Notes: generated by a model from the sequence alone, not told the origin. DNA of 64,000 bases from Corynebacterium pseudogenitalium (GCF_024453815.1 NZ_CP072934.1:2294001-2358000), one strand, 5' to 3'; positions 1 to 10,022 are shown, counted from the first letter of the stretch. Numbers and translations: made by a program.

Positions 1-3000
1 AGGTGGTGCACGTCGAAAAGTGAAAGCTCATTAATAAACTGCCAGTGCCTCCGCAACCGCAGGTACGCGCCCCGGCGTAGGGGAGCGGCCTTCTTCTCGG
101 TGAAGTGAGACTCTGGGTGGATGAGCGACACCACGCCTCGCTTCGAAGCATTGGACCAAGTGCGCTCCATGAACGCGCGGTAGAGGTCCGGCTGCTGGTT
201 GGCCAGGTGCGGGTAGTCGGACACGTTGCCGAGCACATTCGCGGTGGCAACGATATCGCCGGTGCCCTTGAATACGATGTCGCGCATGCGGGCGTCGTCG
301 TTCCAGTGGGCGCGGCGTTCGTTCTTCACGGCCTGCGTCGGCTTGTGGGCGAGGGAGAACCACGGGTCCAGCTCCGAGTAGAGCCCGTCCAGGTCGCCAC
401 GGGGACGCACCCACGGCGGGTTACCCACCTGCAGGTCGAAGCCACCCTCGGCGAAGACGGCGGCGAAGTCCAGGTCCCAGTGGAAGAAACCCTGCTCATC
501 GGCAACGTCGCGAACGGTAGCGATCCACGGGTGGGCGCTCAGAATGCGCTCCATGGACAGAGCGCCGGACAGGCCGAGGTCGGTGGTTTCCAGCTCGTGC
601 AACTCGTCCCAGTTGGTGGCGCGGCCAACGACCATCTGGGCCTCGTCGCGGGATTCGGCCTCTTTGCCCAGGATGTCCTGCAGGGTGTCTAGCCACTCGT
701 CCCAATCGGGAAGCTCGGTGTCCAGTGCCTCATTGAGTGGCCAGAACTTCAGGGCGTTCCAGGCGTCCATCACCAGCCGGAGACGCCGGTAGGCGCCTTC
801 CTCGTTGTGGAGGAGTTCGCGCTCGATCTGCTCGCGTGTGACCACGCCGGTGGCGGGTTCGGGGTTGCGGCCCCACAGGTCGATGTCGCGGCGGATTTGT
901 GATTCCGCAATCTGCATCTTGGCAAGGGCTACGGACCACAGGAATTCAACGCGTTGAGCAAGGTTCAACAAGCGTTTGATTTGCGGGTTTGTCGGCTTGA
1001 CCACCATGGACCTACGCCACGCCTTCAACGCCTTCTGCTCTTCGGCGGCGAGCTTCTTCAGGTCCTTCGCGTCCGCCGCGGCACCCCAGCTCTCAGAGGG
1101 GAGGAGGAAGTGATGGATGCGGCCCGGCGCGTACTCCCGGCGCGGCCCGGCCTTCAGCCACGCCTTCTTGTTCAGCTGCTCCTTGCTAAAGGTGGCGCGC
1201 AATGCGCCGACCAGGGAGTTTCCGCGCCGCAGGTGCAGGCCGAACCATGGGGCCTTCAGGCCAGCTGTCATGGTGTCCAGCCAGAGGGAAATCTCGGCAA
1301 GCTCCACGGCGGTGGGGTTAAGATCCACGCCATACACGCGGTGCAGCGCCAGGTAGGCCTTCACTTTTTGCAATTCGACGGCGCGCTCTTCCGCGGGAAC
1401 GCGCTCGCCGAGTTCTTGTTCTTTCAGGTCCAGGTAGCACTCCGCAAGCTGGCGGACGGCTTCGACGGCGAAGGCGCCGGAGCCCATCGCGGGTTCGCAG
1501 ATGCTCAGCGTGAGCACGTCATCTGCGCAGCTGATGCGGCCTTCCTCCTGCAGCACCTCGACTGCTTGGGAGACGCTGAACTCCGTGAGCACCTGCGGGG
1601 TGTAGAAGGACGCGGAGCGTTCACGGTCGCGGCTGGACTGGCGGTACACAAAGGAGCCGCGCGGGTACCTGCGGCGGCGCTTGAACACACCACCGGCGGG
1701 GTCTTCGACGTCTTCCATCACAAAGCTGTCCTCGGGGACCTCACTGCTACGAGAGACAGGGATCACCCAGGAGCCCTTCTCAGCGTTGCCCTTCGGGGCG
1801 ACCTCATAGAGGTCTTCCTGCGCGATGAACCCGTGGTAGGACATCAACCCCTCATACACCTGGCCCAACTCGGTGACACCGAGCGTTGCGTAGGAGATGA
1901 ACCCGCGGTCCTTCCCGGCCGCCTCACGGGAGAGCAACAGGTTGCGCAGCACGTGCGTGAGCGCCTCGTTGGACAGGGCAGTGCGGTCAATCAGCGCGGT
2001 GGCCTCCGGCTTGAACAGGTCCGCGTCCAGGTTGCGGAACGTCAGGCCGTGGTTCTGCGCATCCTCATCCGCGTCCGCTGCCGCAAACGGGTCGTGCCCG
2101 TGGTTGACCTGGTCAAACAGCACCTGCAGGGACTCGTAGAGGTGCGTGCCGTGGCGCGCCTGCTCGGTGACCGGCGGCGTTAGAATCTGGTCCCGCAGCC
2201 GGTCCAGGCCGTAGCCCGCCACGTACTCAGGACTGCCCGTGGGCAAAATACCCAACTCGGGTGAGGCCTCCGCGAACAACAAAAAGAGAATGCGGTACAA
2301 GTACCGGAGTGCCTGGCGGGCGAGCTCGTTGCCGTCGACATCCTCAAGCGTAAGGCCCTGCGCCTGGCGGCGCTGCAGCACATCATTGCCAATCAACTCA
2401 ATCGACTCACGCACCGCATCACGCAAATCACCAGACACCTTCACCGCATGCTGGCGCGACTCCTCCAGCGTATCCGTCCACCACGTCGTACCATCCGCAG
2501 CGCGCTCAATATCCTCGCGCGCCAACATCACCGCGGCACGCGCCAGCTCACCCGACTTCGTCGTGTCATTGCGCTCCACCACCAGCTGCAGATCCACAGC
2601 CAAATAGCGGCCCAGCGGCCACAACTCACGCTCCGCGAGCACCACCCAGTTCCCGGCGATGATCACGATGAAGGCCGGAGGGGCGTCGCTAAGAAAAATA
2701 TCCCCCACAACCTTGCTGGCCTGCGCAACCTCCTCAACACTGTCCACCGGGTCAGCCTCAAGCACCACCAAGGTGCCCGCATGGCCAACCCAGCCGACGA
2801 ACTCCACCGGCTCCCCCGCACGCACAAAAGTGAGCTCCTGCGGCTCCCCATAGCCGAAGGCCTCACGGATCAACGCCGACGTCGGCGCGCCCTGCGCAAA
2901 CGCCGACTGCAACGCGCCACGCACACGCTTCAAACGCTCCACAGGCGTCTGCGATAGCGACGCCTCCTTCGCCCACTGATTCGTCCGCGCCTTCACACGC

Positions 3001-3092
3001 TTCGTAAACGACTCGCCCTTCGACTCGTCCGTAGTGAGGTAGTAATCACTGATCCACTCCTCAACATTGACAATCGAATCAAACACAGCCAT
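1..3092 (-). CDS. Adenine-specific DNA methyltransferase, DISARM DrmMI-like (partial, 3' end outside window)
   Basis: The frame is open from an ATG at 3092 to the left edge (about 1030 residues visible), so the C-terminus is missing. An S-adenosylmethionine-binding motif (CEPAMGSGAF) lies near residue 532. The N6-adenine catalytic motif NPPW lies near residue 891, so about 350 residues separate the two, as in large Eco57I-type/BREX/DISARM methylases. The ATG is five bases after the stop of the SNF2-like helicase gene, so the two are co-transcribed. Known: class 1 DISARM loci run drmD-drmMI-drmA-drmB-drmC; the methylase marks self DNA. Inference: this is drmMI, and drmA/B/C lie beyond the left edge. 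Alternatives are a type IIG or BREX PglX-like enzyme, but a SNF2 helicase partner fits DISARM better. Confidence 0.75.
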   Translation of the reverse strand, partial: MAVFDSIVNVEEWISDYYLTTDESKGESFTKRVKARTNQWAKEASLSQTPVERLKRVRGALQSAFAQGAPTSALIREAFGYGEPQELTFVRAGEPVEFVGWVGHAGTLVVLEADPVDSVEEVAQASKVVGDIFLSDAPPAFIVIIAGNWVVLAERELWPLGRYLAVDLQLVVERNDTTKSGELARAAVMLAREDIERAADGTTWWTDTLEESRQHAVKVSGDLRDAVRESIELIGNDVLQRRQAQGLTLEDVDGNELARQALRYLYRILFLLFAEASPELGILPTGSPEYVAGYGLDRLRDQILTPPVTEQARHGTHLYESLQVLFDQVNHGHDPFAAADADEDAQNHGLTFRNLDADLFKPEATALIDRTALSNEALTHVLRNLLLSREAAGKDRGFISYATLGVTELGQVYEGLMSYHGFIAQEDLYEVAPKGNAEKGSWVIPVSRSSEVPEDSFVMEDVEDPAGGVFKRRRRYPRGSFVYRQSSRDRERSASFYTPQVLTEFSVSQAVEVLQEEGRISCADDVLTLSICEPAMGSGAFAVEAVRQLAECYLDLKEQELGERVPAEERAVELQKVKAYLALHRVYGVDLNPTAVELAEISLWLDTMTAGLKAPWFGLHLRRGNSLVGALRATFSKEQLNKKAWLKAGPRREYAPGRIHHFLLPSESWGAAADAKDLKKLAAEEQKALKAWRRSMVVKPTNPQIKRLLNLAQRVEFLWSVALAKMQIAESQIRRDIDLWGRNPEPATGVVTREQIERELLHNEEGAYRRLRLVMDAWNALKFWPLNEALDTELPDWDEWLDTLQDILGKEAESRDEAQMVVGRATNWDELHELETTDLGLSGALSMERILSAHPWIATVRDVADEQGFFHWDLDFAAVFAEGGFDLQVGNPPWVRPRGDLDGLYSELDPWFSLAHKPTQAVKNERRAHWNDDARMRDIVFKGTGDIVATANVLGNVSDYPHLANQQPDLYRAFMERTWSNASKRGVVSLIHPESHFTEKKAAPLRRGAYLRLRRHWQFINELSLFDVHH

Positions 3093-3097
3093 GGAAC

Positions 3098-5941
3098 CTA
3101 CGCCTCCCTCGGCAACACAAGAACAAGCGGACGCACCAACTCACGATCAGGATGCAACGACGCCACCAACGCCTTCTCCTGCTCCAACAACCTCGACGTC
3201 TTCGCAGCACGCACCGAATGCGCCGAACCAGCAGCCTTCTCCGCCTCCCACGCATTCGCCTGCTGCAACCAACGCTCAATCCTTCTCGACGAATCCGCCT
3301 TCGCCCCAGCCATCATCGGCTGCAACTGGCCCTTCGCCTGCTCAACCGCCGAACGGATCATTTCCTGCGCCCCCTCCGGCACCTCGACCGTGCCGGGGTT
3401 AATCGCATCCACCGTCAACCCGACCCCCTGCAGCCACGCCACCGGATCCTCAATCGTCGCCGGGAACGACTCCGGGCCCGCCGTCACAAACGCACGCGAT
3501 ACCACCTGGCCACGCTTATTCGTCAACGTGCCCATCAACAACACCGTCGGCGCATCCACCGCGCCCTGCATCGCAGGGATCCTGCCATTCGACAACTGCG
3601 CCAACGCACGATCCGTCGCCCAATCCGTCACCGGATGCAACGGGCCCAAAAAGTGCGCCGACGGCCACGTCGACCCCTCATCACCCGTACGGGCACGCTG
3701 CAACAACTCCTCCCCAAGCAGGCGTGTCGTCGCCAACTGGAACGACTCCTTCACCCTCCGCGCCGCCAAATAATCCTGCGGCAGCACATCCAACCTGCGC
3801 CGCAAATCAACCGGCGGCGCCAACTCCGCCACCCCATTACCATGCACATGAAACGCCACCCCATTCGCCTCCAACGGCTTCTCCGGAGCACCATGAAACG
3901 CCTCACTCAACGCATCCTGCAAATACCCCACCTCAGCCGGATACAACGAACGACGCTGCGCCCCCACATCAGCCACGCCCTCATCCGGCATCGCAGCTAA
4001 CGACGCCAACAACTGCTCCACCAAATCCCCCGCCGAGCCATCCTGCACCGCCTCCGGAGCCAACGCGACGTCATCAAGCTCCTTCTGGCGCTCCAACACC
4101 TTCCGGATCTCATCCGCCTCAGCCGACTCACTGTACTTACCCATCAGCGAGCCCACATCCCCCAAAATCCGGTTCGCCTCAAACTCACGCTCCACCAACC
4201 GCGCAAGCACCTTCACCTCACCAACATCGCCCCCGCCCTCAGTATCCAGCAACAACGTCGCAATCTGCGGCGCATGCTCCTGCCCATACCGATCCACACG
4301 GCCATTACGCTGCTGAATCCTGATCAACGACCACGGAATATCAAAATGCACCAAATCATGACACAACGTATGCAAGTTCACGCCCTCAGACGCCACATCA
4401 CCCGTCACCAACACACGCAACTTCGAATCAGCACGCTTGAACTCGTCCACAAGCTGCATCTGCTCCTGATCCGACAACTGCCCATGCATCACAGCAACCG
4501 CGCCCTTCGGCATCTTCAAATCCCGCTCCAGATGCTCCCGCAGCCAATGCAACGTAGCCACACGCTCCGAAAACACCACCACACGAGTCGCCTTCCGCGG
4601 CCCAACCCCCACCTCACGCAAATACTCCAACAACCGCCGATACTTATTCGACGCCCCCGCCGACGCCCCCGCATTCAACCCACGCAACCGCTCCAACGCC
4701 AACGCCTCCGCTGACCCCGACGGCACATTCTTCAACCTGTTCACCAGCGTCTCCTCCAACGCCGCCGGCGACGACAAAAACGCCTTCACCAACGTCCACG
4801 GAAACAGCCGATCCCCCGCAGGATTTCCTGCCTTTGGATGCACCCACACCTCATCCAACTCACGCGCAACCGCATTCTCCTCCGGAGACGCCGCCACCAA
4901 AATATTCCGAGGCTCCGCACGCTCAGCCCACTTCGCCCCCACAACACTCGCCACCTCAGGCGAATGACGATGCCGCCGAATAATCAACCGCTCCGCCGCC
5001 GACACATCAATCGAACCATCCGGACGCACCGACAACGGATCCAACAACTGCAAAATCTCACGGAACGAATCCGACGAACCATTATGCGGCGTCGCCGACG
5101 CCAACAACAACGCCTCCGTCGTCGGCGCCAACGTACGCACCAACTCATTATTCTGCGTCCCCGCATTCGTCGCATTATGAATCTCATCCACCACGACAGC
5201 ATCCCAACGCACACGCTCCAACTGCGCCCGATACTTCGGAGACTTCAACGTATCCATCGACACAATCACACGATTGAAATACGTAAACGGATTCCGACTA
5301 CCAGGCAACTTCTGACGCACACGCTGAATCCCCAACGAATCCAACCGCACCAACGGAATCGCAAACCTCGACCACAACTCCTGCTGGAACTGCTCCAAAA
5401 TATGCTTCGGCGTCACCACCAAAATACGATCCCCACGCCCACGCCGAATCAACTCCGACAAAATCAACCCGACCTCAAGCGTCTTACCCAAACCAACCGC
5501 ATCCGCAATCAACACACGCGGACGCAAATTCTCACTACTCAACGCCTTACGAGCAGCCGCCAACTGATAATCCAACGGATCCAACAACATCTGACCCGCC
5601 ACCGACAACTGCTCCTGGAACAACGGCACCGGCGTACGACGCAACGTCGTCTCCAACCACAACCTCGACGTACGGAACCCCGGCGAACGATCCGGAATCA
5701 CCCGCACATCCGCCGGATCCACCACCTCAACACGGTCAATCGCCGTGTAAAACGCTGCCGAGGAATCACGCACAAAATCCGACAGGCCGCGCACCGACAA
5801 CAAAAACCCGTCCGCCGACTGCGTCACGTTCGTGATCAGCCACAACTCATCCCGGACCCGGACCGTGAGGCCGGGGGCGAAGGTTTGAGATTGCTCGGCT
5901 GCGGGCTTGGCGGCGTTCGTTACTGTCGCGTCAGGGCACAT
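3098..5941 (-). CDS. SNF2-like helicase, DISARM DrmD-like
   Basis: This is a 947-residue superfamily 2 helicase/translocase. Walker A is DAVGLGKT at residues 147-153. A DEIH box lies near residue 245, followed by the motif III-like SATPHN, and a C-terminal helicase half carries RNGRVDRYGQ. I chose the ATG at 5941 (MCPDATV) because the upstream in-frame stretch to 6145 is proline-rich, low-complexity and non-conserved in appearance. It precedes the methyltransferase by five bases. Known: DrmD (class 1 DISARM) is a SNF2-type helicase of about this size paired with an adenine methylase. The gene has an unusually A/C-rich template strand (runs of CAAC), unlike most of the window, which hints at transfer. 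Other SNF2/HepA helicases of restriction islands cannot be excluded. Confidence 0.75.
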   Translation of the reverse strand: MCPDATVTNAAKPAAEQSQTFAPGLTVRVRDELWLITNVTQSADGFLLSVRGLSDFVRDSSAAFYTAIDRVEVVDPADVRVIPDRSPGFRTSRLWLETTLRRTPVPLFQEQLSVAGQMLLDPLDYQLAAARKALSSENLRPRVLIADAVGLGKTLEVGLILSELIRRGRGDRILVVTPKHILEQFQQELWSRFAIPLVRLDSLGIQRVRQKLPGSRNPFTYFNRVIVSMDTLKSPKYRAQLERVRWDAVVVDEIHNATNAGTQNNELVRTLAPTTEALLLASATPHNGSSDSFREILQLLDPLSVRPDGSIDVSAAERLIIRRHRHSPEVASVVGAKWAERAEPRNILVAASPEENAVARELDEVWVHPKAGNPAGDRLFPWTLVKAFLSSPAALEETLVNRLKNVPSGSAEALALERLRGLNAGASAGASNKYRRLLEYLREVGVGPRKATRVVVFSERVATLHWLREHLERDLKMPKGAVAVMHGQLSDQEQMQLVDEFKRADSKLRVLVTGDVASEGVNLHTLCHDLVHFDIPWSLIRIQQRNGRVDRYGQEHAPQIATLLLDTEGGGDVGEVKVLARLVEREFEANRILGDVGSLMGKYSESAEADEIRKVLERQKELDDVALAPEAVQDGSAGDLVEQLLASLAAMPDEGVADVGAQRRSLYPAEVGYLQDALSEAFHGAPEKPLEANGVAFHVHGNGVAELAPPVDLRRRLDVLPQDYLAARRVKESFQLATTRLLGEELLQRARTGDEGSTWPSAHFLGPLHPVTDWATDRALAQLSNGRIPAMQGAVDAPTVLLMGTLTNKRGQVVSRAFVTAGPESFPATIEDPVAWLQGVGLTVDAINPGTVEVPEGAQEMIRSAVEQAKGQLQPMMAGAKADSSRRIERWLQQANAWEAEKAAGSAHSVRAAKTSRLLEQEKALVASLHPDRELVRPLVLVLPREA

Positions 5942-6130
5942 GACTGTTGATTCTATGTGTGATTTTGGGTGGGGAGGGATTTGGGTGGGTTGGAGTTTGA
6001 GTGGGTAGGGATAGGCATCGCGCTGAGAGTCGGGATTTTGTGAACAGAATTGCGGGTGGGGTGGTGGGGGCGGAGCTGGCGTCGATAAGCTGGGGCCTTC
6101 AATGACGCGGCTGCACAACCCAGTATCTAA

Positions 6131-6166
6131 ATAAAAACGGTGCATCCCCGTCTAGTGGGATGCACC
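6131..6166 (-). terminator. Rho-independent terminator of the 6190-6609 gene
   Basis: A perfect 10-bp stem (GGTGCATCCC at 6139-6148 pairing with GGGATGCACC at 6157-6166) with an 8-base loop is followed on the minus strand by a GTTTTTAT run. It lies just downstream of the minus-strand gene ending at 6190 and separates it from drmD. Confidence 0.75.
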
Positions 6167-6189
6167 AAAATTTTTGCTGCGAAGGTGGA

Positions 6190-6609
6190 CTAATACAGAC
6201 CAGCCGCCTCGCGCTGACGAATCATCTCATCTGCTTGACGGACGAAATCATCCGCTCGACCAAGAAGCTCCTCGGACTGGCGGTTGAGCTCGAATTGACG
6301 CCGAATGAATTCTTCCGCCTTGCTAGCAAGATCCTCGGCGTGCTTGCTGTGTTCACGGATAGCAGGGCTGAGGTAATCCTCAGCCGGTTCATTCTCGGAA
6401 GTCTCCTCCGTCGCCGGAGCAGTAACGGCGGGGGTTGGGGTGATCACCTGCATGCTCGCACCCCGCGAGCTACCGGACTGGTCGTGTAGAGCGCCAGACC
6501 CGACAACGCCACCGACGATGGCAGCAATGACGGCGAGAATGCCAAAGACAGCACCGATGGTGTTGATGTCGACGTTGAGGTTACCTGGTTTGAGCTTGGC
6601 GAAATCCAC
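6190..6609 (-). CDS. Small membrane-anchored coiled-coil protein, function unknown
   Basis: This 139-residue protein is not recognised. Residues about 17-40 form one hydrophobic segment (AVFGILAVIAAIVGGVVG). A Thr/Pro/Glu-rich linker follows, then a charged helix of about 60 residues rich in E, R, Q and A that looks like a coiled coil. There is no signal-peptidase site, so the hydrophobic stretch is probably an N-terminal anchor with the helix outside or inside the cell. It is a single-gene unit with its own terminator. Corynebacterial surface and envelope proteins often have this build, but no function can be assigned. Confidence 0.7.
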   Translation of the reverse strand: MDFAKLKPGNLNVDINTIGAVFGILAVIAAIVGGVVGSGALHDQSGSSRGASMQVITPTPAVTAPATEETSENEPAEDYLSPAIREHSKHAEDLASKAEEFIRRQFELNRQSEELLGRADDFVRQADEMIRQREAAGLY

Positions 6610-6851
6610 AGTTGTTCTCCAGTCAGGAAAGTTTTTGGTAATAACCTTTGGAAGGTTACCACAGCCTTCGAGGCAGCGTTAGGAATCAGAACTCTCCTTA
6701 AAGTACCAGGTCACGCGGTTTTAATAAGTGTTGAGGCCATTTGCGATGTCGGGGCTAATCTTTAAGCTTGCTGGGTTGTCTTGCTAGCGGGAGAAGCGCC
6801 ATTCACTTACAGTGAAACGCCTTGTGAGTGAACGATATTCATGGAGGGACG

Positions 6852-7142
6852 ATGCCACAACCGGGTCGTGAGAGGGCGAACCCACTTGGGGCCGTCGCGC
6901 TAGTTGTCGCTGTACTCGGTCTCGTGTTCGCCGTTGCGAAGACCTTCCTGATCATCGGGTGGGAGCCACTGCGGTACGTGCTGCCAGTGATCGGGTTGGT
7001 GCTTGGTATGGGGTCGTTGTTCCTGGAGGGGAAGCGGAAGGACTTGGGGATTGCGGCGATTGTGGTCTCGGTCGTGGCGGGGACGGTCGTGCCACTTCTG
7101 TTTGTGGGGTTGCCCGTTTTAGGTCCAATAGCGGAAGCGTGA
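6852..7142 (+). CDS. Small hydrophobic membrane protein
   Basis: This is a 96-residue protein starting at the ATG at 6852, preceded by the ribosome-binding sequence GGAGGG at 6843-6848. Three hydrophobic stretches span nearly the whole chain after a short Pro/Arg/Asn N-terminus (MPQPGRERANPLG). They are about residues 12-30, 38-52 and 60-90. This resembles the DUF4190/DUF4870-like small membrane proteins of actinobacteria, but no motif decides. It is divergent from the 6190-6609 gene, with a 240-base spacer between their starts that should hold both promoters. Confidence 0.65.
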   Translation: MPQPGRERANPLGAVALVVAVLGLVFAVAKTFLIIGWEPLRYVLPVIGLVLGMGSLFLEGKRKDLGIAAIVVSVVAGTVVPLLFVGLPVLGPIAEA

Positions 7143-7307
7143 ACTAGCATCAAAGGTTTTTGCTCAGTCAGGCAAAAGCGGTTTATCCAAACCATAATTA
7201 GCTCCTGACCTGCATTTATGGATATAAACTGAGTAGTTCAAAGGAAATGTCTGGGTGGCAGTTTAAGATGTGGGTATCCATATTTCGAGAGGCCAAAAGG
7301 AGCCCCC

Positions 7308-10022
7308 ATGAAACGCTCAATAGCCGCGGTTGCCATCGCAATCGCACTCGGTACAAGCTCAGTCGTAGCCCCGCGTAACTCGCCCTTTGTCACTGCATCA
7401 GCGTCTGCAGCTGAACAGGTGACGCAGGCGGATCTTTACGACGCAGAAATCTACTCATCCGTATGGGGAATCGGACCAGACTGGGCCTCAAGCTGGGCAG
7501 TCGACACCAACACCAATGTCACCAACTACGTCGAAATCCTCAAAGTCCACACCGACCTGCCAGGAGTAGAAACCGACTACACAGACAAGAACCAACTAGG
7601 AACCTACAAGGTTCGACTCACCGGCGGACGCATCTACCCCGAAACCATCCCCCTCGACGTCGAAGCCGTCATCCACTACAACGACGGCTCCACCAAACGC
7701 CTCACAGGCACCACCTACATCAAACCACTTCCAGCACTAGTCGCACACGACGAAGCTTCCAAAGACCCCCACGCGATTGACCGCCTGACACAAGCGGATC
7801 TTTACGACGCAGAAATCTACTCATCCGTATGGGGAATCGGACCAGACTGGGCCTCAAGCTGGGCAGTCGACACCAACACCAATGTCACCAACTACGTCGA
7901 AATCCTCAAAGTCCACACCGACCTGCCAGGAGTAGAAACCGACTACACAGACAAGAACCAACTAGGAACCTACAAGGTTCGACTCACCGGCGGACGCATC
8001 TACCCCGAAACCATCCCCCTCGACGTCGAAGCCGTCATCCACTACAACGACGGCTCCACCAAACGCCTCACAGGCACCACCTACATCAAACCACTTCCAG
8101 CACTAGTCGCACACGACGAAGCTTCCAAAGACCCCCGCGCGATTGACCGCCTGACACAAGCGGATCTTTACGACGCAGAAATCTACTCATCCGTATGGGG
8201 AATCGGACCAGACTGGGCCTCAAGCTGGGCAGTCGACACCAACACCAATGTCACCAACTACGTCGAAATCCTCAAAGTCCACACCGACCTGCCAGGAGTA
8301 GAAACCGACTACACAGACAAGAACCAACTAGGAACCTACAAGGTTCGACTCACCGGCGGACGCATCTACCCCGAAACCATCCCCCTCGACGTCGAAGCCG
8401 TCATCCACTACAACGACGGCTCCACCAAACGCCTCACAGGCACCACCTACATCAAACCAGTCCTGGAGCTGATGAAAAAGCCAAACGAAGTGCCGTACAT
8501 CAGTTGGGAAGGACTCAATGATCTCAACGGGACGCCACAGTACTGGCCTCACTTGACTGATTCCCCGGATGTAAAGTCGGCGCGCGTCGTGAAATTTGAG
8601 CCGTCTGTAGACGGCGTCCAATATGAAGCAGTCGAAGGCCGCGACGGAGAAGTTGGCTTGAGTGTCTGGCTGAACGACAATCTGGAGTACCCCGCAACCA
8701 TTTCGGTAGACATCACAACCGAAGTGGAGTTCAACGATGGAGAATCTACCAGCGTTGATGGAACCCTCTGGATCCAAACGGACCCGAGCTTGGTTCCTAA
8801 CGGGGTTCCCCCAGTCAGCGAGGATGAGTTTTACGACGTCACCACCACCCCGATATACCAGTACACTTTGGGCCCATCGCCAGATGTAGCGACGGTCAAG
8901 CTCGCGCAATTCGAAGCATCAGCCGAGGGCGTGCAGTACAGAGTCATGGACGAACCCAACTACGCTGGTGAGATCGAAATGTGGCTGGACGGCGATCGCC
9001 GATACCCAGAGACCATTACGGTTGATCTCTCCTGGGATGTTACGTTCCACGACGGAAAAACGACTCAGGTGCAGAGCAAGCAGACTCTGCATCCTGCAGC
9101 GTGGCTCATCGAAAGTGACGAGCCTCAAATGTCGATGGCCGACTTGTACGACCCGGAAATCACCACTGTCCCTGCGTACAGCGTAGGCCCTAAGAACACC
9201 TACTGGACCCACGTAATTGCTGCTGGACCAGATGTTTCGGAAATCAACGTCCTGAAATTCGATGCACCGTATCCACTGGAATACGAAACCTACAGCAACG
9301 AATTCGGAATGTTTGCTATGTACCTGCGTCTCACCGGTGGGAAAATCTACCCTGAAACGTTCAAGGTACCCATCACCTCTGAAGTCATCTACAACGATGG
9401 TTCGCGTGACGTCATCACTGGCACCCTCGAGGTACAGCCGCTCAAGTCTCTCGTAGCAGAAGAGACACCAGACGCACCAGAGCCCACCACCGAGGCGTCG
9501 ACGACCGTACACACGAGTAAGCCGACTCCGACGCCAACGACGGCGACACCAAAGTCTTCGCTGACGACTAAGCAAGTACCACCAGCAGCCACGACAACTC
9601 CAACGGTTGCGCCAACCACCACTGCGACAACAAAGTCTCAGCCAACTCTGGTAGTGCCGACGACGACGTCTAAGGAATCCACCACGACATCCGCGACGCC
9701 AACGCGCGCTACAACAACCACAGCTGCACCGGTTAGTTCAAATACCGTAACGGCAGCCCAGAAACCGGCACCTACGAAGAACTCAGAGACCACAATCCCC
9801 ACGCCGTCTGCGGTTACTGTGACAGTAACATCACCCGAAGATCAGCCAGCTAAGCCGAAACCAACCACGCCGGTTCCAGCGCCGACGAAAGAGGGCTCTT
9901 CGATGAGCACAGCGGGAATCGTGGCAACGGTCGCCGTAACGCTGTTCGCTCTCCTGGGTGGACTATTCTTTGCGCTCAAAGACCAGCTACCGAAGGAAAT
10001 TAAACAACACCTGCCGTTCTAG
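7308..10022 (+). CDS. Secreted repeat-domain surface protein with Thr/Pro stalk and C-terminal membrane anchor
   Basis: The protein has 904 residues. A signal peptide (about residues 1-36, ending ASASA-AEQ) is followed by six related beta-type domains of about 100-122 residues. Each carries a Y-P-E-T...V-Y/H-Y-N-D-G-S motif resembling Rib/alpha-like adhesin domains. The first three are practically identical; the next three are diverged. A Thr/Pro/Ser-rich stalk (about residues 718-860) then leads to a transmembrane segment (STAGIVATVAVTLFALLGG) and a short tail ending HLPF. There is no LPXTG sortase motif. It is probably an adhesin or envelope-spanning stalk protein held in the inner membrane. 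Translation starts at the ATG at 7308 after AAAAGGAG. It overlaps the convergent Fic gene by four bases at the stop codons. Confidence 0.85.
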   Translation: MKRSIAAVAIAIALGTSSVVAPRNSPFVTASASAAEQVTQADLYDAEIYSSVWGIGPDWASSWAVDTNTNVTNYVEILKVHTDLPGVETDYTDKNQLGTYKVRLTGGRIYPETIPLDVEAVIHYNDGSTKRLTGTTYIKPLPALVAHDEASKDPHAIDRLTQADLYDAEIYSSVWGIGPDWASSWAVDTNTNVTNYVEILKVHTDLPGVETDYTDKNQLGTYKVRLTGGRIYPETIPLDVEAVIHYNDGSTKRLTGTTYIKPLPALVAHDEASKDPRAIDRLTQADLYDAEIYSSVWGIGPDWASSWAVDTNTNVTNYVEILKVHTDLPGVETDYTDKNQLGTYKVRLTGGRIYPETIPLDVEAVIHYNDGSTKRLTGTTYIKPVLELMKKPNEVPYISWEGLNDLNGTPQYWPHLTDSPDVKSARVVKFEPSVDGVQYEAVEGRDGEVGLSVWLNDNLEYPATISVDITTEVEFNDGESTSVDGTLWIQTDPSLVPNGVPPVSEDEFYDVTTTPIYQYTLGPSPDVATVKLAQFEASAEGVQYRVMDEPNYAGEIEMWLDGDRRYPETITVDLSWDVTFHDGKTTQVQSKQTLHPAAWLIESDEPQMSMADLYDPEITTVPAYSVGPKNTYWTHVIAAGPDVSEINVLKFDAPYPLEYETYSNEFGMFAMYLRLTGGKIYPETFKVPITSEVIYNDGSRDVITGTLEVQPLKSLVAEETPDAPEPTTEASTTVHTSKPTPTPTTATPKSSLTTKQVPPAATTTPTVAPTTTATTKSQPTLVVPTTTSKESTTTSATPTRATTTTAAPVSSNTVTAAQKPAPTKNSETTIPTPSAVTVTVTSPEDQPAKPKPTTPVPAPTKEGSSMSTAGIVATVAVTLFALLGGLFFALKDQLPKEIKQHLPF
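7431..8459 (+). repeat. Three in-frame tandem copies of a 366-bp coding repeat
   Basis: Units begin at 7431, 7797 and 8163, exactly 366 bases (122 codons) apart. The first two differ at a single visible base (CCCCCACGCG versus CCCCCGCGCG near the unit end, His to Arg). The third matches until about 8459 and then diverges. Near-perfect nucleotide identity, including silent positions, points to recent amplification or gene conversion. Such arrays commonly vary in copy number between strains and are prone to assembly collapse. Confidence 0.95.

Noticed and set aside
954-2183. 409-codon open frame on the + strand
   Set aside because: It lies entirely opposite the methyltransferase, whose SAM-binding and NPPW motifs are on the minus strand. 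The + strand product is low complexity and has no motif.
4838-5950. 370-codon open frame on the + strand, extremely Arg/His/Gln rich
   Set aside because: It is the mirror of the helicase gene and a by-product of its A/C-biased strand; no ribosome site and no protein-like composition.
7308-10022. Sortase-anchored (LPXTG) surface protein
   Set aside because: The C-terminus is a membrane helix plus a short tail ending HLPF; no LPXTG-like motif precedes the helix.
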